From the NCBI GenBank assembly GCA_014729705.1, contig WJJK01000382.1:1-28620 (forward strand): DNA of 28,620 bases, in the 5' to 3' direction. The stretch comes from Candidatus Altarchaeales archaeon. Lineage in GTDB: Archaea > Altiarchaeota > Altiarchaeia > IMC4 > SCGC-AAA252-I15. Below are positions 8,595-14,005 of the stretch, piece by piece. The notes under the pieces are model-generated. The model was not told where the DNA came from. It saw only the letters and a list, made by a program, of their open reading frames with translations, and did not search any database. Made by a program: the position numbers and the translations under genes. Within the stretch, counting starts at the first letter, position 1, and each line of letters begins with the position of its first letter.

Positions 8595-9029
8595 ATGGCT
8601 GACAAGCTGAGAGTTGAATATTTCGGAACTAACGTCGGTAAGATCTATCTTACCGATATTGATCGTAGACTGCAGCTCGGTGGCGCTCAGGAAGCAAATT
8701 ACAACGGTGGTCAGGACCAGTATATTATCTGGGGTGAGACTAAAGTTCTTGAACTGACGGATGACGTGCTCTACAGCATGGCTAGTGGCGTGCTGAAGTA
8801 CTTCTCTACTTCTTCAAGTTCTACGGTTTTCTCAGGACATAACGGTCCTCCGCTTACGCTGACTGAGGGTGCGTACACTTCTGCTAATGAAGTACCGCGT
8901 CAGGATATCGGCGACACTTCTGGTGGGCGCTATACGGATGCGTACATGACCCGCCTCTCAAATGCGAAGTGGGCTCCGACGGGCGCTGCTGGTGTGACTG
9001 GATACTACTACGGTAACCAGGCTCTCTAA
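8595..9029 (+). CDS. Probable abundant virion protein (144 aa), function unknown
   Basis: The protein begins MADKLRVEYFGTNVGKIYLTD and is beta-rich, with a Ser-rich centre (FSTSSSSTVFSG) and a C-terminal PTGAAGVTGYYYG. I do not recognise the family. Expression signals are the best in the window: its own promoter motif, AAGGAGG five bases from the ATG, and a 12-bp terminator 30 bases after the stop. That makes it a monocistronic, probably high-output unit, as expected for a protein needed in many copies such as a decoration, tube or capsid-associated protein. This is inference from expression signals, not from homology. The GAAGVTG motif is shared with the small protein at 9422-9625, including 14 identical bases. 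Confidence 0.7.
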   Translation: MADKLRVEYFGTNVGKIYLTDIDRRLQLGGAQEANYNGGQDQYIIWGETKVLELTDDVLYSMASGVLKYFSTSSSSTVFSGHNGPPLTLTEGAYTSANEVPRQDIGDTSGGRYTDAYMTRLSNAKWAPTGAAGVTGYYYGNQAL

Positions 9030-9058
9030 GGTAGTTCCTTAGTTTTGCACCGAGAACG

Positions 9059-9091
9059 AGGTTGTCGGGGCTTAGACCTCGGCAACCTTTT
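9059..9091 (+). terminator. Rho-independent terminator
   Basis: A 12-bp stem (9059-9070 with 9077-9088, two wobbles) closes on a 6-base loop and is followed by TTTT. It isolates the 8595-9029 gene. No promoter motif follows it, so the next genes need read-through or an unrecognised promoter. Confidence 0.85.
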
Positions 9092-9119
9092 CTACTAGAT
9101 ATCAGATAGGGAGAAGAAA

Positions 9120-9410
9120 ATGTCAAGAGACAGATTACACGGGGACTTGATCTGCACGGAAGATGGTTATAAGACGTGCGATCTGTACCTCGCGGCATTT
9201 TTCGCAACAGCAGGATGCCCAATTAAGAGTACAACTAGGGATGCTAAAAAAGTGTTCTTTCTGTTCGAGAATAACGAACTCATTGAGAAGTTAAAATCGG
9301 ACTATTTCCTTCGTCAGGCAAAAGTTGACGCACTGTCATACGCTGACAATATTAAGTCCCTAAAGAGCCTCTGCGCCAGCATTATCGGAAGCCGAGACTC
9401 TCATAGGTAA
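9120..9410 (+). CDS. DUF5659-like small protein (96 aa)
   Basis: The chain has the pattern YKTCDLYLAAFFATAGCPI (residues 17-35), then AKKVFFLFENNELIEKLKSDY and a helical end with NIKSLKSLC. From memory this resembles the DUF5659 family (short T-x-D-L-Y-L-A-A domain proteins in phages and bacteria), whose function is not known. AGGGAG lies six bases upstream of the ATG. The gene follows a terminator without an obvious promoter and is 11 bases from the next gene, so it probably belongs to a unit running to 10402. The family match is my recognition of the pattern and should be treated as moderate. Confidence 0.7.
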   Translation: MSRDRLHGDLICTEDGYKTCDLYLAAFFATAGCPIKSTTRDAKKVFFLFENNELIEKLKSDYFLRQAKVDALSYADNIKSLKSLCASIIGSRDSHR

Positions 9411-9421
9411 GGGGGCGACAA

Positions 9422-9625
9422 GTGAACGATACCTATCAAGGTCAAATAGGAACTATCTCCCCGGCGATGGGTCCGTACAAGATTCAGACATATATAGACG
9501 TCGACCGCGGGGCTACGGGCGCTGCTGGCGTTACCGGTAATGAAACTCTTATCCCGTACGACTATGATATGGGTGTGACGGGTATCAGCAGCTCTAACTT
9601 TACCAATGCTAAGCATGGCTTTTAG
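9422..9625 (+). CDS. Small protein with collagen-like GxTG motifs (67 aa)
   Basis: The start is GTG at 9422, preceded by a GGGGG run at suitable distance. The protein contains RGATGAAGVTGNE and later MGVTGISSS, short Gly-x-Thr-Gly repeats that recall collagen-like segments in phage tail fibres. The DNA ACGGGCGCTGCTGG at 9515-9528 is identical to 8979-8992 in the upstream structural gene, so the segment was probably copied between the two genes or is under the same constraint. No other domain is seen. It is packed 11 bases after the DUF5659-like gene and 12 bases before the next one. Confidence 0.6.
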   Translation: MNDTYQGQIGTISPAMGPYKIQTYIDVDRGATGAAGVTGNETLIPYDYDMGVTGISSSNFTNAKHGF

Positions 9626-9637
9626 TAGGAGAAGGTC

Positions 9638-10108
9638 ATGAGAACAACGGTCGTTCAAGTTATGAAGAGATTGGCTTCGTCTAACTTCAAATTTGGTGAG
9701 GTGACGTTCAACGGCTTCGATGGCCTTCGTGAGACTAAGGTCCAGGAGGTAATCGAGTCGGGTCCGGATGAGTTGAGCGAGCAGATAGAGCTGTGGGCAG
9801 ATCTCTCAGTGAAATACCAAGGAGAACCCCCAGAGAGCTATCGCGTCCTAAACTCGATGCTAATGGACTGGGTGGATGATAACGAGACAAAGCTCAAGAA
9901 GATTATCAATCCAAAACTGAAATCACATCTTAATGAGAAATATGACGATATCGATACAGATGACCTGGATGAGGATTTTGATGATTACATCTGGGAAGAT
10001 CAAGTCGATTACATGCCTCGAGTAAATGAAGAAGAACGAGAAATCAACTTCTCACTCGAGCTTGTTTTGGACATAGAAGAGGAGGATGAAGATGCCAGCT
10101 CCGACTAA
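9638..10108 (+). CDS. Acidic protein of unknown function (156 aa)
   Basis: AGGAGAAGG (9627-9635) lies directly before the ATG. The N-terminal half is mixed (VVQVMKRLASSNFKFGEVTFNG), with an amphipathic central region (SEQIELWADLSVKY, VLNSMLMDWVDD). The C-terminal half is strongly acidic (DDIDTDDLDEDFDDYIW, DIEEEDEDASSD). I do not recognise it. Acidic tails like this are common in phage assembly chaperones and scaffold-like proteins, but nothing here proves such a role. The last 17 bases overlap the start of the 48-residue gene at 10092, so translation is coupled. Confidence 0.7.
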   Translation: MRTTVVQVMKRLASSNFKFGEVTFNGFDGLRETKVQEVIESGPDELSEQIELWADLSVKYQGEPPESYRVLNSMLMDWVDDNETKLKKIINPKLKSHLNEKYDDIDTDDLDEDFDDYIWEDQVDYMPRVNEEEREINFSLELVLDIEEEDEDASSD

Positions 10109-10238
10109 CGTACAGGCAGGTCCCAACAGATCACAGCCTACATACTTCGCGGTACAGCCTAAGAACACTGCGAAGAGTATCACTACCAGCACAAAGACCG
10201 GCGATACTATCGGTCAGCTGGAGTCTAAGCATAAATAA
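10092..10238 (+). CDS. Tiny basic protein, paralogue A (48 aa)
   Basis: This short frame, ATG 10092 to TAA 10238, starts inside the end of the preceding gene and has GGAGG (10081-10085) six bases upstream. The product begins MPAPTNVQAGPNRSQPTY and ends TIGQLESKHK. It is rich in Gln, Thr, Pro and Lys with no predicted core. Its beginning matches the next gene (MPA...NR-S/A-QPT), so the two are tandem paralogues. Conservation of start, spacing and motif supports real translation. It could be a virion-associated or DNA-contacting peptide; the function is unknown. Confidence 0.65.
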   Translation: MPAPTNVQAGPNRSQPTYFAVQPKNTAKSITTSTKTGDTIGQLESKHK

Positions 10239-10252
10239 CAAGGAGTACAATT

Positions 10253-10402
10253 ATGCCAGCTAGTAGTGCAATAGGTGCAAATAGAGCACAGCCTACTTCT
10301 CGCCCGCATCTGCAGAATAAAGATAAGGTTGTTATTGGTAACGTCAGTACGACCCCTAGTGGTAAGGTAGCAGGTCAGAAGAAAGATTCTGTGAAGAGCT
10401 AA
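10253..10402 (+). CDS. Tiny basic protein, paralogue B (49 aa)
   Basis: ATG 10253 follows AAGGAG (10240-10245) at seven bases, and the frame ends TAA 10400-10402. The product begins MPASSAIGANRAQPTSRP and ends with a basic KVAGQKKDSVKS. It is nearly the same length as the upstream 48-residue protein and shares the MPA...NR-x-QPT start and a Lys/Thr/Ser-rich tail. It is the last gene before a terminator. The family is unknown to me. Confidence 0.65.
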   Translation: MPASSAIGANRAQPTSRPHLQNKDKVVIGNVSTTPSGKVAGQKKDSVKS

Positions 10403-10422
10403 GCAGACCTTCGAGTCTGGAT

Positions 10423-10471
10423 GAGCCGGTGGAGCTATTCTTAGATATGAGATACGTTACCGGCTCTTTTT
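10423..10471 (+). terminator. Rho-independent terminator with long loop
   Basis: GAGCCGGT (10423-10430) pairs with ACCGGCTC (10459-10466) around a 28-base loop, followed by TTTTT. It ends the 9120-10402 gene group, 18 bases before the next ATG, and no promoter motif lies between. Confidence 0.75.
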
Positions 10472-10488
10472 CTTAGTGGAGTCTTTGT

Positions 10489-10947
10489 ATGGCTGAAACC
10501 GGCATCTTTCTTCAAGGGCATCGTCTTAAAGAAGACGAGCTTGATTCTCATTTCTATAGTACTTCTGTTTACTATCCATCAGGAGTACCTAACGCATATT
10601 CTCCGTACTGGATACGGTATGAGATCGGGTGGGTAGACCCAGACACTTCGCGCTATCATAGGATGGGATCTGAGAATCGTATCCCCTACGAGCTCGACAC
10701 AGGCCATTACCGCGCGAATTTCATCATCGGAGACCTCTGGCCTACGGGTACCTACGAGATCCGATGGAAATATAAGATTGCCGCAGGTTCAACAGAAGAA
10801 ACCAAAGTATATGAGTTCTATGTAGAGACTGCTGGTATTTTCGATGGAAGGCTTGAGATCGTTGTGACCTACAACAATCTCGTAGGTACGCTGAACATCC
10901 TGCCAGACTATCAGGATTTACCAGGAAGCTTTACTATAGTGCCATAA
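10489..10947 (+). CDS. Probable virion protein with Ig-like domain (152 aa)
   Basis: A beta-sandwich pattern runs from residue 25 to 115: PYWIRYEIGWVDPD, NRIPYELDTGHYRANFII and GTYEIRWKYKI. The order IRY, a short acidic turn, NRIP or DRIP, a G-x-Y strand and a final IRW/VRW strand also appears in residues 1-105 of the fractured protein at 12132, so the two share a domain. The C-terminus (VVTYNNLVGTLNILPDYQDLPGS) looks like an extra strand pair. GGAG lies eight bases before the ATG. It lies between a terminator and a convergent minus-strand gene only 4 bases away. The structural role is inferred; no enzyme motif is seen. Confidence 0.68.
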   Translation: MAETGIFLQGHRLKEDELDSHFYSTSVYYPSGVPNAYSPYWIRYEIGWVDPDTSRYHRMGSENRIPYELDTGHYRANFIIGDLWPTGTYEIRWKYKIAAGSTEETKVYEFYVETAGIFDGRLEIVVTYNNLVGTLNILPDYQDLPGSFTIVP

Positions 10948-10951
10948 GCAC

Positions 10952-11374
10952 TTAGGGCCTCTTTAGTCTCCATGCAGCTAGTACAGGGAATTTAGAGACG
11001 TACTCGGGGACTTTTTCGATAGGCCCGTAAAGGCAGTCATAGAGAAAAGTAAGCTCGGGGATTTTTGAACTGAGAGGATCCTGCTTCTCAAGTCTGTTTC
11101 TGCAGAGCTCTCTCAGGCGCTTCTGAATAGAGTACTCAGTGTAGTGTTGTTGGACCATGTTGAGTATGATATACTCTGGAGAGAATTGTTTATTGTTTTG
11201 GCTCTTATCATCACTACCCCACTTCGGGAGGTCCGGGAGGTCCATATGGTTACGTATGAAATCGCAGAGCTCTTGAAAATCCCCCATAGAGTACTCTTGC
11301 GTTTGCTCAAGGATGCGCTCCATCTCATCCTTTTTGTTCTCGTGGCTCTCATAGATGTCAGACAGTCGTCTCAT
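10952..11374 (-). CDS. Minus-strand helical protein of unknown function (140 aa)
   Basis: This is the only credible minus-strand gene. I start it at the complement of 11372-11374 because AGGAGGG lies five bases upstream there; an in-frame ATG at 11401 would add nine residues but overlaps the promoter -10 region. The product is charged and mostly helical (MRRLSDIYESHENKKDEMERILEQ, written here in part: SDIYESHENKK), with a Pro-rich turn LPDLPKW and a C-terminal region LYGPIEKVPEYVSKFP. No DNA-binding or enzymatic motif is recognisable. Its near-consensus sigma70 promoter, unlike the late-type motifs on the plus strand, suggests early or constitutive expression, when it would be antisense to late transcription. 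Candidate roles include host take-over or accessory function, all unproven. Confidence 0.7.
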   Translation of the reverse strand: MRRLSDIYESHENKKDEMERILEQTQEYSMGDFQELCDFIRNHMDLPDLPKWGSDDKSQNNKQFSPEYIILNMVQQHYTEYSIQKRLRELCRNRLEKQDPLSSKIPELTFLYDCLYGPIEKVPEYVSKFPVLAAWRLKRP

Positions 11375-11392
11375 TTTACCCTCCTGCCCACT

Positions 11393-11421
11393 AATATACA
11401 AAAATAAAACAAGTTTGTCAA
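11393..11421 (-). promoter_or_regulatory. Sigma70-type promoter of the minus-strand gene
   Basis: On the minus strand TTGACA (complement of 11416-11421) is followed by exactly 17 bases and TATATT (complement of 11393-11398). This is 6/6 and 5/6 to consensus. The predicted start near 11386 leaves a 12-base leader carrying AGGAGGG before the ATG at 11374. Confidence 0.85.
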
Positions 11422-11441
11422 CACTTTTCTGCGCTGTCTAA

Positions 11442-11454
11442 TTATCTTTTCATA
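11442..11454 (+). promoter_or_regulatory. Putative phage late promoter motif, divergent copy 4
   Basis: TTATCTTTTCATA matches 11 of 13 positions of TAATCTTTTAATA and lies 51 bases before the ATG at 11505, the same spacing as other copies. It stands back to back with the sigma70 promoter of the minus-strand gene. Confidence 0.5.
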
Positions 11455-11504
11455 TCCGCGCCTTAATTAGTATCTACATCTGCACGGTATACAAGGAGTT
11501 GCGA

Positions 11505-12122
11505 ATGCGTTTCAGAAGCAAATTAGCTCATTTGATTAGACTCGCGGTCAATATGTGGAGCTTCAAAAAAGAGCTTATGGACCTCACACGTAGGTTCAAG
11601 GATAATAGTGCTGCTGCGGCAAAAGAGGTGCTCCAAAGCCCCCAGAAGTATCCCATACTCAAAAGTATCATCATACCTCTGCGCTTCTTCTCTGATAAAC
11701 TTAGTACTGAAATGAATAAGCATCCTCGTGATATTATCATGAATCTGGACAGAGAGATACAGAGTTATTTGCCTTTGACCCCAGAAGGTTTGTATCCGGA
11801 AGAACCCGAAGAAGTAGAACAGTCTTACATGCAAAAGCAGCACGCTGAACAACCCGTGAGTTTTACTCCGGCAGAAAAGGAGCAGATCCTTGCAGAATTC
11901 TATGCTTCACAAGGAGAAGGAGATACCGCTCCCGACAAGGCTCTTCATTATATTGTCAATCTGGCGCTACTCAAAAAAGTGTATGAAGAAGCACGGTCTA
12001 AGATGGGACAGCCTGACAGCCCCCTCGCCAAGAAACCCGGGCAACTCGGATGGAAAGCAGGAAGTGAATTGACTGGTATGGCCCGCAGGGTCGTAGTGTC
12101 TTATATACAGTCACAAAATTAA
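11505..12122 (+). CDS. Helical protein of unknown function (205 aa)
   Basis: The start is ATG 11505 with AAGGAG (11493-11498) six bases before it; a TTG two codons upstream overlaps that site and is less likely. The protein is largely helical: a basic N-terminus (MRFRSKLAHLIRLAVNM), then KKELMDLTRRFKDNSAAAAKEVLQ, a Pro/Glu-rich middle (LTPEGLYPEEPEEVEQ) and a C-terminal helical part ending in GMARRVVVSYIQSQN. The family is not recognised. It precedes the fractured structural gene by 9 bases and shares its promoter, so a virion or assembly role is likely by association only. Confidence 0.65.
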   Translation: MRFRSKLAHLIRLAVNMWSFKKELMDLTRRFKDNSAAAAKEVLQSPQKYPILKSIIIPLRFFSDKLSTEMNKHPRDIIMNLDREIQSYLPLTPEGLYPEEPEEVEQSYMQKQHAEQPVSFTPAEKEQILAEFYASQGEGDTAPDKALHYIVNLALLKKVYEEARSKMGQPDSPLAKKPGQLGWKAGSELTGMARRVVVSYIQSQN

Positions 12123-12131
12123 GGAAGATCT

Positions 12132-12986
12132 ATGGCTGTTGCATATAAACCGGGACAAGTTCTCACTGAGAGCGACCTTAAAATCCTGATACGAGACACT
12201 AATGGAAATCTCGTAGACCCGTCCTACATCAGGTATTCTCTATTCGATTATACAACTGGTGTAGAAGTTCTTATCGGTGCCGCGGATCGCATCCCGGCTA
12301 CCAGCGGTACCGGGCAGTACTATGTGGACGCAACGATCCCCCTGGACGCCAATATCGGGGACTGGCTTGTACGGTGGAATTTTAGAGAAACAGCGGTCTC
12401 TCCTCTAGTGCAAGTCGTCCAGGAGTTTAACATCGTTGCAGAGTGCACGACGACGTCTATTACTGAGACATCCACTGAGGACCTGTTTATCCGGCGTCTT
12501 CGTATCATGCTTAGGGACAATAATCCGGATAGGAACTATCGGTTTAGACCTCCGTCTCATGAGAAGTTCATACAAGCTCAGACTCAGGTATTCGGGTATA
12601 TATGGGAAGACGAGGAACTCTATGAATATCTTCTTATGGCTGTGGACCTGTTCAACGGCGCTCCTCCCATAACGGATATCACGCTCGGAAACATGCCTAC
12701 GAGATGGCGTACCACCATCATCATGAGAGCTGCAGGCTTCGCATGTGCTGCAGTTGCTATGAACTGGATCGCTGACGAGTTCAGTGTGCGGGGAGATGAG
12801 TATGTGACTCTTAGAACCTCTGAAGGGGATAAGGAAGAAGAGTATATCCTTACTCTGGAGGAGTTCTTCAAGATTATGTATGAGGACAAGATCGGTGAGA
12901 TCGAACGCCAGGTGAAAGCGGGCGTTTTGTCCATAATTAAGGAATTTAAGGATGAAGATAAGCGCGTCGGTCGCTCGAGCTCGTAA
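12132..12986 (+). CDS. Fractured structural protein, N-extein plus N-terminal split intein
   Basis: Residues 1-217 are the N-terminal part of a virion protein. Residues 1-105 are an Ig-like domain (IRYSLFDYTTG, DRIPATSGTGQYYV, GDWLVRWNF) and 115-217 are helical (LFIRRLRIMLRDNN, AAGFACAAVAMNWIADEF). At S218 the sequence changes to SVRGDEYVTLRTSEG, a block-A intein start with Ser as nucleophile, then LTLEEFF and a charged tail to the stop. The rest of the intein and the C-extein are in the next gene, which overlaps by 35 bases in another frame. After trans-splicing the joint would read ADEF/SYSISGVSL, giving a 298-residue protein. AAGGAAG precedes the ATG. The exact virion role is unknown, with head or neck likely from neighbours. 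Confidence 0.82.
   Translation: MAVAYKPGQVLTESDLKILIRDTNGNLVDPSYIRYSLFDYTTGVEVLIGAADRIPATSGTGQYYVDATIPLDANIGDWLVRWNFRETAVSPLVQVVQEFNIVAECTTTSITETSTEDLFIRRLRIMLRDNNPDRNYRFRPPSHEKFIQAQTQVFGYIWEDEELYEYLLMAVDLFNGAPPITDITLGNMPTRWRTTIIMRAAGFACAAVAMNWIADEFSVRGDEYVTLRTSEGDKEEEYILTLEEFFKIMYEDKIGEIERQVKAGVLSIIKEFKDEDKRVGRSSS
12783..12983 (+). mobile_element. N-terminal half of split intein (block A only)
   Basis: This encodes residues 218-284 of the host gene, 67 aa. SVRGDEYV matches block A of inteins with Ser1, and its layout (S-V-x-G-D-x-x-V, then a short hairpin and L-x-x-L/F-E-x-F) resembles archaeal DNA polymerase inteins (SVTGDTEV type). It has no TxxH block B and no endonuclease. The split is therefore earlier than in canonical split inteins, where the N-half carries both A and B. 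Confidence 0.78.
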
Positions 12987-13716
12987 GTGCCTTAAGAAGA
13001 CAGGTAAACTTCATCTTGGGTACAAGAAAAAGATGAAGGATGTCGGTTTGCGGGGTTTTGTGTCGGAGTTTCTATACGGATATTACAGTATAGATGAGGC
13101 TGACCCATTCGCCAAAGTTGCGATAGAAATCGACGCGTGCTACTGGCACGGCTGTGAGTCCTGTGGGTTCGTGGGGGACAAGCGGATAGTGACAATCCAG
13201 AAGAGAAAAGATACGTACTTACGTAACCACGGGTGGCTTGTATTACACATAAAAGAGCATGAGATCAAAAGGGACCCTTACTTCAGGATAGAGCAGATAC
13301 GAGAGTTGCAGGCACAGCGTAGGGAGCTACACGCAGAGAAGATAAGAAGCGCCATGCTTAAGGGAACGCTCTGTGTAAAAGGGCTTCGTTCTGAGTCTGA
13401 CAATATGGAATGGTTCCCTGTAGCAGATATTCTTAGACATCGGACACCCCATAAGAAAATGTATCGGGTTACCACTGAATTAGGGTCTGTGGTTACGACT
13501 GAAGACCACTCTCTCTTTCTCTTTGAAGGTAACCGTGAGGTGAGGGCTAAAGACCTTCACAGCGGAGATTTGATCGTTGGCAGTTTTGACGGACATGAAC
13601 GAACTCCGGTCGTTGTTCAAAAGGTGGAAGAAACTATACAGGAAGAGTACACCTATGACCTGTCTGTTCCTGGGCCTCAAAATTTCATGTTGCACACAGG
13701 GATACTCGCACACAAC
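12952..13716 (+). mobile_element. C-terminal split-intein half carrying Vsr-like homing nuclease
   Basis: Residues 1-255 of the downstream gene are selfish sequence that should be excised. The nuclease sits between the intein's A and B blocks, not in the usual B-to-F position used by LAGLIDADG inteins. All splicing residues appear present: Ser1 in the partner gene, the TxxH histidine (H186), terminal His-Asn (254-255) and Ser+1 (256). Confidence 0.78.
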
Positions 13717-13962
13717 TCTTATAGCATATCCGGCGTATCTTTGGATATCGAGAAGTCCTCGAAGTACGAGTCGATGAAGAACAACTTCATCCAGGAGTAT
13801 GACAAGGCAAAGGAAGAGGATAAGAGATCTATAAAGATAGTCAAGGGTCTGAAGCAGCCTAGATACGGTATTGGTATCTCCTCGGCTCTAGGTCCTTACA
13901 GTAGACCGGGTGTTCAAAGTCGTAGAAATTACGTATCAGGTTTCAGGGGAGGTTGGGCGTAA
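12952..13962 (+). CDS. Vsr-like nuclease fused to C-terminal split intein and C-extein
   Basis: The 336-residue product has three parts. Residues 1 to about 130 form a Vsr-like endonuclease domain: VSEFLYG, then IEIDACYWHGC with the presumed catalytic Asp at 61, then KDTYLRNHGWLVLHIKEHEI, the R/KD-x-x-L...GW-x-V-L-x-I pattern of the Vsr/EDxHD homing nucleases. About 131-255 hold the rest of the intein: SESDNMEWFPVADILRHRT, block B VVTTEDHSLF (H186), and the C-terminal end YTYDLSVPGPQNF...GILAHN with Asn255. Residues 256-336 (SYSISGVSLDIEKSSKYE...) are the C-extein with Ser+1. AAGGA (12939-12943) eight bases before the ATG and the 35-base overlap support separate, coupled translation. Splicing would release nuclease plus intein together. 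Confidence 0.82.
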   Translation: MKISASVARARKCLKKTGKLHLGYKKKMKDVGLRGFVSEFLYGYYSIDEADPFAKVAIEIDACYWHGCESCGFVGDKRIVTIQKRKDTYLRNHGWLVLHIKEHEIKRDPYFRIEQIRELQAQRRELHAEKIRSAMLKGTLCVKGLRSESDNMEWFPVADILRHRTPHKKMYRVTTELGSVVTTEDHSLFLFEGNREVRAKDLHSGDLIVGSFDGHERTPVVVQKVEETIQEEYTYDLSVPGPQNFMLHTGILAHNSYSISGVSLDIEKSSKYESMKNNFIQEYDKAKEEDKRSIKIVKGLKQPRYGIGISSALGPYSRPGVQSRRNYVSGFRGGWA

Positions 13963-13970
13963 GGTCCTAG

Positions 13971-13999
13971 TTGACTTTCTTTAGTGTTTGTAGTATAAT
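13971..13999 (+). promoter_or_regulatory. Sigma70-type promoter, probable leaderless transcript
   Basis: TTGACT (13971-13976), a 17-base spacer and TATAAT (13994-13999) form a near-perfect sigma70 promoter. The ATG at 14006 lies six bases beyond the -10 box, about where transcription should start. AGGTG abuts the ATG too closely to serve as a Shine-Dalgarno. Confidence 0.85.
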
Positions 14000-14005
14000 A
14001 GGTGT

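Noticed and set aside
12940..12990. Simple frameshift mutation or sequencing error joining the two parts of the fractured gene
   Set aside because: The downstream frame has its own Shine-Dalgarno at good spacing, and intein blocks are divided cleanly between the two frames. The upstream frame still encodes block A and a charged tail before its stop. A frameshift cannot be fully excluded without other copies.
13106..13260. Vsr-like domain as a host mismatch-repair endonuclease
   Set aside because: It lies within the C-terminal intein half between splicing blocks, next to other homing elements; a homing role fits better than very-short-patch repair.
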